Assembly: GCF_003233845.1 (NCBI RefSeq)
Contig: NZ_QKRB01000060.1
Coordinates: 62,001-126,000, forward strand
Origin: Paenibacillus sambharensis
Lineage (GTDB): Bacteria > Bacillota > Bacilli > Paenibacillales > Paenibacillaceae
Reading direction: 5' to 3'
Length of the DNA stretch: 64,000 nucleotides
Shown: positions 1 through 8,575 of the stretch, in pieces
Position numbering within the stretch: the first letter of the stretch is position 1
How the letters are laid out: every line of letters begins with the position of its first letter
Translations under genes and position numbers: made by a program
Notes under the pieces: model-generated
What the model was told of the DNA's origin: nothing
The model's database searches: none
What the model saw: only the letters and a program-made list of their open reading frames with translations

Positions 1-608
1 AGGTTCAAGCTGAAGTTAAGGACGCCAGCCCCATTATCAAGCGTTCTGGAGATGTTGATCACCAGCGGACCAGCCAGTGACGGGGCACTTGTCTCTGCCA
101 GCGCAATTTTGCCCGGAGCAGCAAGTGCACTCGTATACCAGCCGGCCTCAAGAGGCTTGAAATCGGGCGCCTCGATCTGCGGGGAGACGAGATAGCTGCC
201 GTCATCGCCGGCCAATATGATTTCACTGAGCTCAGGATGCAAGGCCGCATATTGGTCCAAACGCTGCTGCAGCTCGCTGCTGCTGGCTTCTTCCGAGCTT
301 AAGTCGGCAGCAAGCACGTTTAAGTTGTTCATGGCATTGTTCATGTGCATATTTAGGGTACTGCGAACAAGCGCTACGTTGGAGAGAACGCCGTTCGTTA
401 TCTTGTTTTTCACTTCTGTCCTGGCGCTGTCATAGGCAAAATAACTGATCAGCAGGCTCGGAACCAGAAGAACGATGAGAAAGGCCGCAATCAGCAACGT
501 ACGGATTTGCCGGAAGGAATGCTTGCATGCCCGCCAGAATTTCCGTACCCTCTCTTTGGCTGTCAGCTTTTCTTTAACACGTGTTTTGACCTGTTTCTTT
601 GTACTCAT
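1..608 (-). CDS. Membrane chemoreceptor/sensor, N-terminal part (cut by window edge)
   Basis: Reading leftward from the ATG at 606-608 the frame stays open to base 1, giving about 202 residues. A well placed AAGGAGG (621-627) precedes the start by 12 nt. The protein begins with a strongly basic cytoplasmic stretch, then one clear transmembrane helix (about residues 37-59), then an extracytoplasmic region rich in helix-forming Asn/Leu/Ala that continues into a Cache-like sensor fold. This layout is typical of methyl-accepting chemotaxis proteins of Paenibacillus. A sensor histidine kinase or diguanylate cyclase with the same input domain cannot be excluded because the signalling half lies outside the window. 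It is divergent from the AraC gene. Confidence 0.7.
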   Translation of the reverse strand, partial: MSTKKQVKTRVKEKLTAKERVRKFWRACKHSFRQIRTLLIAAFLIVLLVPSLLISYFAYDSARTEVKNKITNGVLSNVALVRSTLNMHMNNAMNNLNVLAADLSSEEASSSELQQRLDQYAALHPELSEIILAGDDGSYLVSPQIEAPDFKPLEAGWYTSALAAPGKIALAETSAPSLAGPLVINISRTLDNGAGVLNFSLN

Positions 609-797
609 TTCTTCTCTAATCCTCCTTGGTCCTATCCAACTTATGTAAAATGTGTAGGTCTAAATACTTATTTCGGTAAATTAATATGGTTTTTTAGGTC
701 GTGAAGCAATTTTATTCTTGGTTTTTTTATGATTCCGTTTTCACAGTATGCAGATTATTAAAGCAGCATCCGATATTTTTATAGGTGTGCAATGAAC

Positions 798-812
798 CGG
801 GCTTCGAGCCCG
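798..812. repeat. Short perfect hairpin upstream of the AraC gene
   Basis: CGGGCT-TCG-AGCCCG forms a 6-bp stem with a 3-nt loop about 25 nt before the AraC-family start. There is no T tract, so it is not a normal terminator. It could be an operator half-site pair or a 5' UTR stem. Confidence 0.35.
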
Positions 813-837
813 TAAGACAGATATATAGAGAAAGAGT

Positions 838-1725
838 GTGACAACGATAATGGAGTATGAGCTTGTAAAATTTGACGATGATCTTCCGGTAAAGGTTATT
901 CTTCATCCTGTGGATGATACGATAAGATACTTCCCGAGACACTGGCATGATAGTGTTGAAATTTCTTATGTTGTTGCGGGTCAAATAGATACCATCTATA
1001 TCGAGGGAACCGACTACACATCGGGGCCGGGCGATATTGTGGTGATCAATTCGAACGAGGTGCACTCCTTTTCTGTTGAGCAAACCGAAGGCAGCTCGGC
1101 TCTGACGATCATCATCTCCCCAGGCTTCCTGAAGGACAATTGCCCTGATATTGACCGTATCCGGTTCCAGTGCATCTCCAGTGTGGAGAATGACGAGCAG
1201 CAGCAGGCCAGGTACGCCAGGCTTCGTGATACCCTGGATTCCATCATAGAGGTGTACCGGAACAGCGAGACGGACCCGCTGGCCCCTATCCGAATGAAGG
1301 CCTTATCTTATGAACTGATCTACTTGCTGCTGAGAGATTTTGCAGTGGAGAAGAATCATGCAGGAGCGATTAAATCCCACAAGCATTTGAGTCTGCTAAC
1401 CGAGATCACCGATTTCATTAAGGAAAACTACAAGCATCAGCTGTCTATTCGTCTCATCGCCTCCCGGTTCGGGTTTTCTGTTGAGTATCTGTGCCGCTTT
1501 TTCCGCAAACAGATCGGGATGACGATTCTTCAGTACATCCATGCGATCCGGCTTGAGAGCGGGCTTCGTGACCTGGTTACGACAGACCATCCGGTTACTC
1601 AGATTGCTGACGATAACGGCTTCCCGAATGTGAAGTCCTTTAATCGTGTGTTTAAGTCTGTATACCTAGTAACGCCCGATCAATATCGTAAGTCGAAACG
1701 ACTAAATTTGACAAGGGGTTTGTAA
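838..1725 (+). CDS. AraC-family transcriptional regulator
   Basis: About 295 residues. The N-terminal half is a cupin-type ligand-binding domain (about residues 10-90, with RHWHDSVEISYVVAG and a GPGDIVVINSNEVHSF segment). The C-terminal ~100 residues form the double helix-turn-helix of AraC/XylS proteins (LSIRLIASRFGFSVEYLCRFF and the VTQIADDNGFPNVKSFNRVFK type second motif). Such regulators bind a sugar or related ligand and activate nearby genes. The start is uncertain: GTG at 838 gives the longest form, and ATG at 850 is an alternative with AAAGAG (831-836) at a workable distance. It lies 161 bp upstream of a co-oriented secreted hydrolase and may control it. Confidence 0.85.
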   Translation: MTTIMEYELVKFDDDLPVKVILHPVDDTIRYFPRHWHDSVEISYVVAGQIDTIYIEGTDYTSGPGDIVVINSNEVHSFSVEQTEGSSALTIIISPGFLKDNCPDIDRIRFQCISSVENDEQQQARYARLRDTLDSIIEVYRNSETDPLAPIRMKALSYELIYLLLRDFAVEKNHAGAIKSHKHLSLLTEITDFIKENYKHQLSIRLIASRFGFSVEYLCRFFRKQIGMTILQYIHAIRLESGLRDLVTTDHPVTQIADDNGFPNVKSFNRVFKSVYLVTPDQYRKSKRLNLTRGL

Positions 1726-1798
1726 GAAAAATGTCAAATGGTCAAGAAATGACTCGATTTTAGCTAAGAATAGACCTTATATTGGGTGTTTTTTTTGC

Positions 1799-1854
1799 TA
1801 CAATAACAGGAGACCCACTCAAACGGTGGGAATGAATCCTGCGAAATCAGGATT
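1799..1854 (+). promoter_or_regulatory. Promoter -10 and twin-hairpin 5' leader of the hydrolase gene
   Basis: A TACAAT -10 candidate (1799-1804) is followed directly by two stem-loops. The first is CCCAC/GTGGG (1814-1818 with 1826-1830, 7-nt loop). The second is AATCCTG/CAGGATT (1835-1841 with 1848-1854, 6-nt loop). The Shine-Dalgarno AGGAGG lies beyond the second hairpin. The stems would sit at the very 5' end of the transcript and could stabilise the mRNA or sense a ligand. The loops do not match the ACGR tetraloops of guanidine-II riboswitches. Confidence 0.45.
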
Positions 1855-1886
1855 ACATAGACATATATACCTAGGAGGAAAGAACC

Positions 1887-2831
1887 ATGTCTAAGAAGTT
1901 ATTGGTTACCATGGCTGCAGCGCTCGCTTTCACAGGAATTGGCAATGTGGCAAGTCAGAACCCGAACACAGTGGCGTATGCACAAGAAAGTGCTTATGAT
2001 GCGATCGCTGAGAAAGCAGTGAGTTCGCTGCTGGTTGAAGGTGACATTGCATTCGAATACCCAGGCTCCAATGGCGTTACGCTGCGCGGCTCAGTGCGGA
2101 TGCCTAATTCCTATCAAGAGGGCAAGAAGTATCCCGTTGTGATTCTGTCGCACGGCGTACTGGGTGACCGCAATCAGCAGGGAATGTTCACAACTCTTAC
2201 GGATGCTCTGCAGAAGAAAGGCTTCGTAACGGTCCGCTTTGATTTTAACGGCTACGGAGACAGTGACGGAACGCTGATTAACAACACGATCAAGACGGAA
2301 AAAGAAGACCTCAGTGCAATTATTGACTTCGTTAAAGCACAGAAATATACCGATACCGATAGAATTAACCTGGTTGGCTACAGCATGGGCGGAGCAGCAA
2401 CGAGCCTGGCAGCTGGAGAGAGAGCGGGCGAGATTCACAGTGTAGCACTGTGGTCCGCTGCAGCTGTACTGGTTGACCACGCAGAGAGCGGCAGCCTGCT
2501 TGGCACGACAGTAGACCTGAACAACATTCCGAACGAAATTCCGATCTTTGGCGGAGCATTTACCTTCGGCAAGCAGTGGTTCGAGGATGCCATCGGCCTG
2601 GACATCTACGGCATTTCGGCACAATATGAAGGTCCTGTACTGGTTGTACATGGCGATCAAGACGTAGTAGTGCCTATGAGCTACTCCGAGAAGTATGACA
2701 AAGTTTACGGCAAGGATTCGAAGCTTGTTGTCATCAAGGGCGGCGAGCATGTGTACGCTGGAGAGCCTCTGGCGCATGCGGTTAAGCGCACGGTGAACTT
2801 CCTGTACAAAGAGAACAAGCGTCAGAAGTAA
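1887..2831 (+). CDS. Secreted alpha/beta hydrolase
   Basis: 314 residues, ATG preceded by AGGAGGAAAGAACC. An N-terminal signal peptide (basic KK, hydrophobic core, processing near AYAQE) indicates export. The body is an alpha/beta-hydrolase of the S9/S15-like esterase type: the oxyanion region has LSHGVLGD, the nucleophile elbow is GYSMGG with Ser166, the acid is probably the Asp in HGDQDVVVP, and the base is the His in KGGEHVYAGE. It probably cleaves esters or peptides outside the cell, but the substrate cannot be read from the sequence. It stands alone between the AraC regulator and a strong terminator. Confidence 0.85.
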   Translation: MSKKLLVTMAAALAFTGIGNVASQNPNTVAYAQESAYDAIAEKAVSSLLVEGDIAFEYPGSNGVTLRGSVRMPNSYQEGKKYPVVILSHGVLGDRNQQGMFTTLTDALQKKGFVTVRFDFNGYGDSDGTLINNTIKTEKEDLSAIIDFVKAQKYTDTDRINLVGYSMGGAATSLAAGERAGEIHSVALWSAAAVLVDHAESGSLLGTTVDLNNIPNEIPIFGGAFTFGKQWFEDAIGLDIYGISAQYEGPVLVVHGDQDVVVPMSYSEKYDKVYGKDSKLVVIKGGEHVYAGEPLAHAVKRTVNFLYKENKRQK

Positions 2832-2867
2832 TCTGATCGCCATCAGGTGGTTAGGGCTTTAATTAAC

Positions 2868-2900
2868 AAGACTGCGAACCGAGATTCGCAGTCTTTTGTG
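2868..2900 (+). terminator. Rho-independent terminator
   Basis: AAGACTGCGAA (2868-2878) pairs with TTCGCAGTCTT (2885-2895) around a 6-nt loop and is followed by TTTTGTG. It sits 37 nt after the hydrolase stop. Confidence 0.85.
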
Positions 2901-2996
2901 TGTTCAGAAGGATTCTCCGGTCCCGAATACCAGGGGCATACGGAATGATGTTCTGGAGATGCTGAGGAAACTACGCCTGTGCGTTTGGGACCGTTA

Positions 2997-3596
2997 TTAT
3001 GATCTGCGGTAAGGCTCTTCACGAACCAGATGCCCGTAGACAATCTTGATGAACAGCAGGGGCATCAGCCACTCTAAACCATTGGCCGCTTGTATTCCGT
3101 AGAAATTGATCATAACTGCGCTCATAATAAGGAGCATCGCTACCGGTCTTTGCAAATACAGTGGAGTCATCAAGACGGCAAGCGCAGAGGCCAGCAGTAA
3201 ACCGTACCACGCTAGTCCAAAGAACCAATCCGTGTCTGCAAATACCAGCCCTGCCGCGATGGGGTGAATATGAAATAGTGTAAAGATAAGTGGGTTTTTC
3301 AGCAGCGAGCCGAGCTTCCCTTCCGATGGTTTGGGAGGTGTGTGGTAAAATCTCTTGCAGGAATTTAGTGCATTAGATACCAGTCCTCCGCTTATGTCAA
3401 CAGCCAGCACAAGTGCGATTATCTTCTGAACCATCGTCCAATCAACCGCCTGCGTTACGATCAGGTAAAGGACGAAGCCGGGGACTACCAATGCGGAAGC
3501 AAGCGCCAAAGCCTTCTCTGTGCCATAGGCCCCCGTGCCAGATGAAAAGTCAGGTTTACCCTCGTAGTCCCAATCCACGCGACCCTTCTCCGGCAT
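2997..3596 (-). CDS. Integral membrane protein of unknown function
   Basis: 199 residues when started at the ATG at 3594-3596, which has AGAGGAG nine nt upstream. An in-frame upstream start (3641) would add 15 residues but lacks a comparable ribosome site. After a charged N-terminus (MPEKGRVDW...) there are about five hydrophobic segments, including an FHIHPIAAGLVFADTDWFFG stretch with two histidines and a C-terminal amphipathic end. I do not recognise the family. It is convergent with the alpha/beta hydrolase and divergent from nirB. Confidence 0.65.
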   Translation of the reverse strand: MPEKGRVDWDYEGKPDFSSGTGAYGTEKALALASALVVPGFVLYLIVTQAVDWTMVQKIIALVLAVDISGGLVSNALNSCKRFYHTPPKPSEGKLGSLLKNPLIFTLFHIHPIAAGLVFADTDWFFGLAWYGLLLASALAVLMTPLYLQRPVAMLLIMSAVMINFYGIQAANGLEWLMPLLFIKIVYGHLVREEPYRRS

Positions 3597-3736
3597 CTGA
3601 CCATCTCCTCTTCTAAAGGTTTCTAATACGAGTGTACTCATTATTGTATACGGTCACAAGCTGATCAATGAAGCCTATTATCATGTAAAATAAAATAGGC
3701 AGCTTTCACCGAGGCGGACTGCAGAAGGCCCTTTAT

Positions 3737-3814
3737 CCCGGGAAGTAAGACTGGATGCACTGGTATCCCGTTGTAATTCCCGGGTTGTTAATTTTGGAAA
3801 AGTTAAGCTATACT
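3737..3814 (+). promoter_or_regulatory. nirB promoter region with paired CCCGGG palindromes
   Basis: TTGTTA (3785-3790) and TATACT (3809-3814) with an 18-bp spacer form a plausible sigma-A promoter 68 bp before nirB. Immediately upstream are CCCGGGAA (3737-3744) and its inverted copy TTCCCGGG (3777-3784), centres 40 bp apart, and a third partial copy (TTTCCGGG) overlaps the -10. These are candidate operator sites. They do not match the TnrA box or the AT-rich NsrR site known from Bacillus. Confidence 0.45.
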
Positions 3815-3881
3815 TTCCGGGTAATGGGTATAAGGTGTATGACAGTCTTTTCATTACAATGGGCTTTTCTAGGAGGTAGGA

Positions 3882-6326
3882 ATGAAATTGAATATGGCAC
3901 GGGAGCATCTGGTCGTCATCGGCAATGGCATGGCAGGTGTCAAGACAGTGGAGAACATCCTGGAGCAGGCGCCTGACCGGTACCAAATCACGATTGTGGG
4001 GGCGGAGCCTTACCCGAACTATAACCGGATTCAGCTGTCCTATGTGCTGGAGAAGAGTAAGGCGATTGAAGACATCATTCTGAATGACTGGGACTGGTAC
4101 CGTGAGAACGGAATCGAGCTGTACACGGGAACGAAGGTAACGGATATTGATACGACGATGAAAAGGATCACAACGGACAACGGCACCCTTATCGCTTACG
4201 ACAAGCTTGTGCTGGCTACCGGCTCCACTCCCTTCATGCTGGATATTCCGGGTGCGGACAAACAGGGAATTGTTGGTTTTCGGGATATTAAGGATTGCGA
4301 GACGATGCTGCAGGCGGCAGACCAATATAAGAAAGCGGCGGTTATTGGCGGCGGGCTGCTCGGACTGGAGGCTGCGAAGGGTCTGCTGAAGCTGGGAATG
4401 GATGTTACGGTTGTGCACCTGTTCGACGATATTATGGAACGCCAGCTGGATCATACAGCTTCGTCGATGCTGCAGGCGGAGCTGGAAACGCAGGGCATTA
4501 AGTTCGCAACGGGCAAAAAGACGGTGGCCTACCTGGGCGATGGCGACAGGGTGGCAGGCCTGCAGTTCAGCGACGGCTCGGAACTGGAAGCTGAGTTCGT
4601 CGTGATGGCAGCGGGCATTCGACCTAATACAGAATTGGCGCTTGCGGCGGGTCTTGAAGTGAACAGGGGAATTGTCGTCGATGACTACATGCGGACATCT
4701 GCCCCGGATGTGTATGCAGTAGGAGAATGCAATGAGCATCGAGGCATAAGCTATGGGCTTGTCGCGCCGCTGTTCGAGCAGGGGGCCGTGCTTGCCAGAC
4801 ATCTGTGCGGGGTGGAAACGGAGCCTTACGCCGGAACGGTTATGTCTACCCAGTTGAAGATTTCCGGCGTGGATGTGTTCTCAGCCGGGGAATTCACGGA
4901 TGCGCCTGGCCTTACGGTTGTCCGGATGCATGATGAGTGGCGGCGGATCTATAAGAAGATACTGCTGCGCGGCGGCAGAATTATCGGCGGTGTGCTTGTG
5001 GGTGACGGCAAATCCGCGGCAAGGCTTCAGCAGTGGATTCGTACCGGGACCGTTATGACCGATGCGATTCACGATACGTTAATGGGAGCGGTCGAAGCCG
5101 CAGGGGGCAATTCGGTCGCGGATATCGCGGATGAGGAGATTGTGTGCGGCTGCAATGGGGTGACCAAGAAGCGCATCGTGGACGTGATTCAGGAGCGGGG
5201 CTTCACGACGGTTGAGGAAATCAAGCTGTCTACAGGGGCTTCGCGTTCATGCGGCGGCTGCCGTCCTGTTGTGGAACAGATTCTGAAGCATGTGCTGGGC
5301 GATAAATACGATTCAGCTGCGGCCAAGCAGGAAGGCATCTGCAGCTGCACGACGCTCAGTAAAGATGAAGTAGTGCGGAATATTAAGGAAAAAGGTCTGA
5401 TCACCTCACAGGAGGTCAGATATGCACTTGGCTGGGAAAATGAAGAAGGCTGCTCCAAATGCCGTCCTGCCTTGAACTACTATCTGGGCATGATATGGCC
5501 TGCCGAGCATGTCGATGAGCGCGACTCCAGGTTCGTTAATGAACGGATGCATGCGAATATCCAGAAGGACGGGACGTTCGGTGTCGTACCCCGGATGTAC
5601 GGCGGCTTGACAACACCGGAGGATCTGCGCCTGATTGCGGATGTGGCCGTGAAGTATAACGTTAAGCTTGTCAAGGTGACAGGCGGTCAGCGGCTGGACC
5701 TGCTCGGCATCCAACGAGAAGACGTGCCTAAGATCTGGGAGGAGCTCGGTATGCCTTCGGGCTATGCCTACGCCAAAGCGCTGCGAACCGTGAAGACCTG
5801 CGTCGGATCGCAATTTTGCCGCTTCGGGACGAAGGATTCGATTGATATGGGCATACAATTGGAGAAGAGATTCGAGCGCCTTGATATGCCCGCTAAATTC
5901 AAGATGGCCGTGAACGGCTGTCCGCGCAACTGCGCCGAATCGGCTACGAAGGACCTCGGCATCGTTGGTAATGAGGGCGCCTGGGAGATCTATGTCGGCG
6001 GCAATGGAGGCATCAAGGCCCGTCTGGCTGAACTGATGTGCAAGGTGAGGACGGATGAGGAAGTAATGGAGATCGTCGCGGCCTTCATACAGTATTACCG
6101 GGAGACGGCCAATTATCTGGAGAGAACCTCCGATTGGATTGAGCGGATCGGACTGACCAAGGTCATTCAGACCGTTGTTGAAGATGCCGACAGCCGCAGG
6201 GAGCTTGTAGAGCGAATAAATGCTGCATTGCAGCAGGTGAAGGAGCCATGGCGGGATATTCTGGATAATCAGAAGCTGAAGGAGCAGCTGTTTGATGAAA
6301 TACAGGCGCCGTCCGGGCGCCAGTAG
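3882..6326 (+). CDS. nirB: Nitrite reductase [NAD(P)H] large subunit
   Basis: 814 residues, full length for NirB, ATG five bases after AGGAGG. The cytoplasmic enzyme reduces nitrite to ammonium with NAD(P)H. Domain order: FAD-binding Rossmann fold (GNGMAG near residue 12), NAD-binding fold (IGGGLLGLEAAKG near 155), two BFD-like [2Fe-2S] modules (first with C422/C424/C457/C460, second beginning CSCTT and ending CSKCRP), then the ferredoxin-like half-domain and the siroheme/[4Fe-4S] domain with C640-x5-C646 and C680-x3-C684. All expected cofactor cysteines are present. It heads an operon with nirD (11 nt away) and a hemD-like gene. Confidence 0.97.
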   Translation: MKLNMAREHLVVIGNGMAGVKTVENILEQAPDRYQITIVGAEPYPNYNRIQLSYVLEKSKAIEDIILNDWDWYRENGIELYTGTKVTDIDTTMKRITTDNGTLIAYDKLVLATGSTPFMLDIPGADKQGIVGFRDIKDCETMLQAADQYKKAAVIGGGLLGLEAAKGLLKLGMDVTVVHLFDDIMERQLDHTASSMLQAELETQGIKFATGKKTVAYLGDGDRVAGLQFSDGSELEAEFVVMAAGIRPNTELALAAGLEVNRGIVVDDYMRTSAPDVYAVGECNEHRGISYGLVAPLFEQGAVLARHLCGVETEPYAGTVMSTQLKISGVDVFSAGEFTDAPGLTVVRMHDEWRRIYKKILLRGGRIIGGVLVGDGKSAARLQQWIRTGTVMTDAIHDTLMGAVEAAGGNSVADIADEEIVCGCNGVTKKRIVDVIQERGFTTVEEIKLSTGASRSCGGCRPVVEQILKHVLGDKYDSAAAKQEGICSCTTLSKDEVVRNIKEKGLITSQEVRYALGWENEEGCSKCRPALNYYLGMIWPAEHVDERDSRFVNERMHANIQKDGTFGVVPRMYGGLTTPEDLRLIADVAVKYNVKLVKVTGGQRLDLLGIQREDVPKIWEELGMPSGYAYAKALRTVKTCVGSQFCRFGTKDSIDMGIQLEKRFERLDMPAKFKMAVNGCPRNCAESATKDLGIVGNEGAWEIYVGGNGGIKARLAELMCKVRTDEEVMEIVAAFIQYYRETANYLERTSDWIERIGLTKVIQTVVEDADSRRELVERINAALQQVKEPWRDILDNQKLKEQLFDEIQAPSGRQ

Positions 6327-6337
6327 GGAGGTTGGAT

Positions 6338-6688
6338 ATGGCTAATTCGTATGATTATCGTTCAGTCGGCCCGGTGGACCAGTTCCCCCAGCGGATGGGC
6401 AGGGTCGTCCGGATGGAGGGACAGGAAATTGCTGTTTTCCATACGACTGACGGGAAGCTCTACGCCCTGGAGAACAGAAGCCCTGGTCCCAAGGGAGGGA
6501 CAATTGTCGAAGGGATTGTATCGGGAGAGGTATTATTTGACCCTATCTGTGACTGGAAAATAAATCTGGCAGACGGCCAGGTGCTCGCCCCTGACAGCGG
6601 CCAGGTCCGCTCCTATCCCGTTAAAGTGGAGGATGGGCAAGTGAGCATAGGAGTCCCGGAGAAAGCAGATGGAAAGAGGGAGGGATAA
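6338..6688 (+). CDS. nirD: Nitrite reductase [NAD(P)H] small subunit
   Basis: 116 residues from the ATG at 6338, which has AGGGAGG six nt upstream; the TTG at 6332 is too close to that site. It has the Rieske-like beta-sandwich fold of NirD. The positions that hold CxH and CxxH iron ligands in true Rieske proteins read NRSPG and CDWK here, so no [2Fe-2S] cluster is expected, as is usual for NirD. It is the structural partner of NirB, 11 nt downstream of it and 4 nt before the next gene. Confidence 0.95.
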   Translation: MANSYDYRSVGPVDQFPQRMGRVVRMEGQEIAVFHTTDGKLYALENRSPGPKGGTIVEGIVSGEVLFDPICDWKINLADGQVLAPDSGQVRSYPVKVEDGQVSIGVPEKADGKREG

Positions 6689-6692
6689 GCCG

Positions 6693-7508
6693 ATGAGTCA
6701 TCTGGAAGGAAAGCGTATAGTCATCGCCGGCTCGCAGAATATTGACAAAATGTCGGACATCATCGTGAAGTACGGCGGCGTGCCGGTCGTCCGATCTATG
6801 CAGGGACTCAGCTTCACCGATGACCAGAAGGTAGACGAGGACGTCCGGAATCTGATCCGGGAGGGCACGGACTGGGCAATCTTCACGACAGGAATCGGCT
6901 TTAATGCGCTCTATAATAGTGCAGAACGTCTTGACATGCTGCCGGAATTCGTGGAGACGCTGAAGAAGGCCAAGGTTGCCGGACGCGGATACCGGACGAT
7001 ATTTAATCTGAAGAACGCAGGCATAGCCCCGTCCGTTATTGCGGATGACGGGTCGATACGGAGCGTAGCCAACAAGCTGGAGCATCACGACATGACGGGG
7101 AAGAGGGTGTGGATTCAGCTGCATGGCCAGCCGCATTCCGAGCTGATTGATGTCATGAAGAGCCAGAACGTCAGTGATCTGCAGGTCTCGCTTCCTTACT
7201 ACTATGAGCCGCCCGCTGAGGAAACGCTCAAGCAGCTCGTCGAGGAGTTGAGGGAGGGCGCGGTCGATGCGGTCTGCTTCACAACACGCGCGCAGATCGG
7301 CTATCTGTTCGATTATGTCCGGACCGCAGGCTCCTTGGAGGAGATTAAGGAAGCCTTCGAGCACAAGGTGCTGGCTGTTGCCGTTGGCAAGGTAACTGCA
7401 GATGGCTTAAGAGAAGAGCAGATCAAGCGGATCATCGTGCCGGAGCTGGAACGGATGAGCGGCATGATCCTTGAGATTGCCAAGTATCAGGAGATTTCTG
7501 AGGCATGA
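6693..7508 (+). CDS. hemD: Uroporphyrinogen-III synthase-like protein
   Basis: 271 residues from ATG 6693 (GAGGGAGGG upstream). It has the two-lobed HemD fold: an N-terminal segment GKRIVIAGSQNIDKMSDIIV, a mid WAIFTTGIGFNAL motif, and in the second lobe VDAVCFTTRAQIGYLF and LAVAVGKVTADGL, the typical 'FTS...AVG..TA' signatures. The enzyme cyclises hydroxymethylbilane to uroporphyrinogen III. Its place four nt behind nirD suggests a dedicated supply of siroheme precursor to NirB. No siroheme synthase (sirA/B/C) is in the window. It could be a paralogue specialised for this operon rather than the housekeeping hemD. Confidence 0.85.
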   Translation: MSHLEGKRIVIAGSQNIDKMSDIIVKYGGVPVVRSMQGLSFTDDQKVDEDVRNLIREGTDWAIFTTGIGFNALYNSAERLDMLPEFVETLKKAKVAGRGYRTIFNLKNAGIAPSVIADDGSIRSVANKLEHHDMTGKRVWIQLHGQPHSELIDVMKSQNVSDLQVSLPYYYEPPAEETLKQLVEELREGAVDAVCFTTRAQIGYLFDYVRTAGSLEEIKEAFEHKVLAVAVGKVTADGLREEQIKRIIVPELERMSGMILEIAKYQEISEA

Positions 7509-7531
7509 GGTTGAAGGCTGGTTGAGGAATA

Positions 7532-7569
7532 GGGATGCCTAGTGTCGTTTGTAATGACGAAGGCATCCC
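7532..7569. terminator. Hairpin after the nir operon
   Basis: GGGATGCCT (7532-7540) pairs with AGGCATCCC (7561-7569); the loop contains a further TCGT/ACGA pairing. It lies between the nir operon and a convergent small gene, so it may act for both strands, though neither side has a strong T run. Confidence 0.55.
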
Positions 7570-7700
7570 TAAACGTAAAACCAGCCGAATCTGAAGCCGC
7601 AGAATATAAAGAGGCCGATCCATCCCCACAAAATAAGTAAGCGAAGCGCCCTGGGTATCAGCAAATACTCGCTGTACAGCCACTGTATCATTTTCTTCAT
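7569..7700 (-). CDS. Small hydrophobic protein (43 aa)
   Basis: An ATG at 7698-7700 with GAGGG nine nt upstream opens a 43-codon frame ending TAG at 7569-7571. The peptide starts MKKMIQWLYSEYLLIP, continues into one hydrophobic helix (RLLILWGWIGLFIFCGFRFG) and ends WFYV. Its basic start, ribosome site and single membrane helix suggest a real small membrane protein. The family is not recognised. Confidence 0.5.
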   Translation of the reverse strand: MKKMIQWLYSEYLLIPRALRLLILWGWIGLFIFCGFRFGWFYV

Positions 7701-7753
7701 TTACTCATCCCTCTAGATTAAGAAGTGAAAGGTTGCTAGCGTCTACTCATTCT

Positions 7754-8368
7754 TCAGCTCTTCAGCATAATAATAATAACGCCGGTAGCCATTAAATTCA
7801 GCGCCCCGATCCGATGAACCCACTTCTGCGCCTGGTTATTCAGGAATCGGACAACTTTATCAGCTAATACCGTATAGGTAATGTCATTCATAATTCCGAG
7901 GGCGAGAAAGGTCGCTCCGAGCAGCAGGATCTGAGGCAGGAATGCTTCATCTTTACTTACAAACTGCGGCATGAACGCTACATAGAACAGGAAGCTCTTT
8001 GGATTCAGGATCGTCACCCAAAAGGCTTTTAGTGCCGATTTGCTTTTCTCAACTGCCGGCTTATCCTTGGCCCTGGTGTTAGCGGCTGCTTCAATCCAGA
8101 GTCGTATGCCGAGGTAAACAAGATACGCTGCTCCAAGCCATTTGAGAATGTTAAAGAGAGAAGGAGAGGCAAGCAGCAGCGCGCCCACACCTGCCAACGA
8201 CAACAGCATGGATGTTAAGTCACCCAGAAATGTACCGGGAATCATGGAGAATGCGGCGTTTTTGCCCCGGCTGATACTGGTGGTGACTAATAAGGTGACG
8301 ACCGGTCCAGGTGTCGCAATAATAAGCAGGGAAGCGATAACGAAAGAAATCCAAAGCTCAAAGGTCAC
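7754..8368 (-). CDS. LysE/RhtB-family amino acid exporter
   Basis: 204 residues, GTG start at 8366-8368 with AGAGGG upstream. Six predicted membrane helices and the hallmark N-terminal ATPGPVVTLLVTTSISRGK segment place it in the LysE/RhtB (LeuE) superfamily of proton-driven exporters of amino acids or related metabolites. The loop ILNPKSFLFYVAFMPQF between helices 3 and 4 is also family-typical. Substrate unknown. It is transcribed alone, away from a long intergenic region. Confidence 0.9.
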   Translation of the reverse strand: MTFELWISFVIASLLIIATPGPVVTLLVTTSISRGKNAAFSMIPGTFLGDLTSMLLSLAGVGALLLASPSLFNILKWLGAAYLVYLGIRLWIEAAANTRAKDKPAVEKSKSALKAFWVTILNPKSFLFYVAFMPQFVSKDEAFLPQILLLGATFLALGIMNDITYTVLADKVVRFLNNQAQKWVHRIGALNLMATGVIIIMLKS

Positions 8369-8575
8369 GTACTTTAGCCCTCTTCCATTAGACTACTCAA
8401 TTGCCTGCGAACACTTTCCACTCCACACCCCTGTGGGTTCATTGACTTGGAGACCATTACGATGAATCTGTCTCAATTGAGTTAAATGACATCTTCTAGA
8501 GCTTATGCACATATATGGTACATTATGGAACGAGCTTATTCTACTATACAATAAAGAAGAGAGCATGAGAATGGC

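Noticed and set aside
1814-1854. Guanidine-II (mini-ykkC) riboswitch
   Set aside because: Two stems are present, but loops are TCAAACG and CGAAAT and not ACGR, and the downstream gene is not a transporter or carboxylase.
3681-4802. 373-codon open frame on the minus strand opposite nirB
   Set aside because: It lies antisense to a full-length, motif-complete nirB, has no ribosome site and its composition is that of a reversed coding frame.
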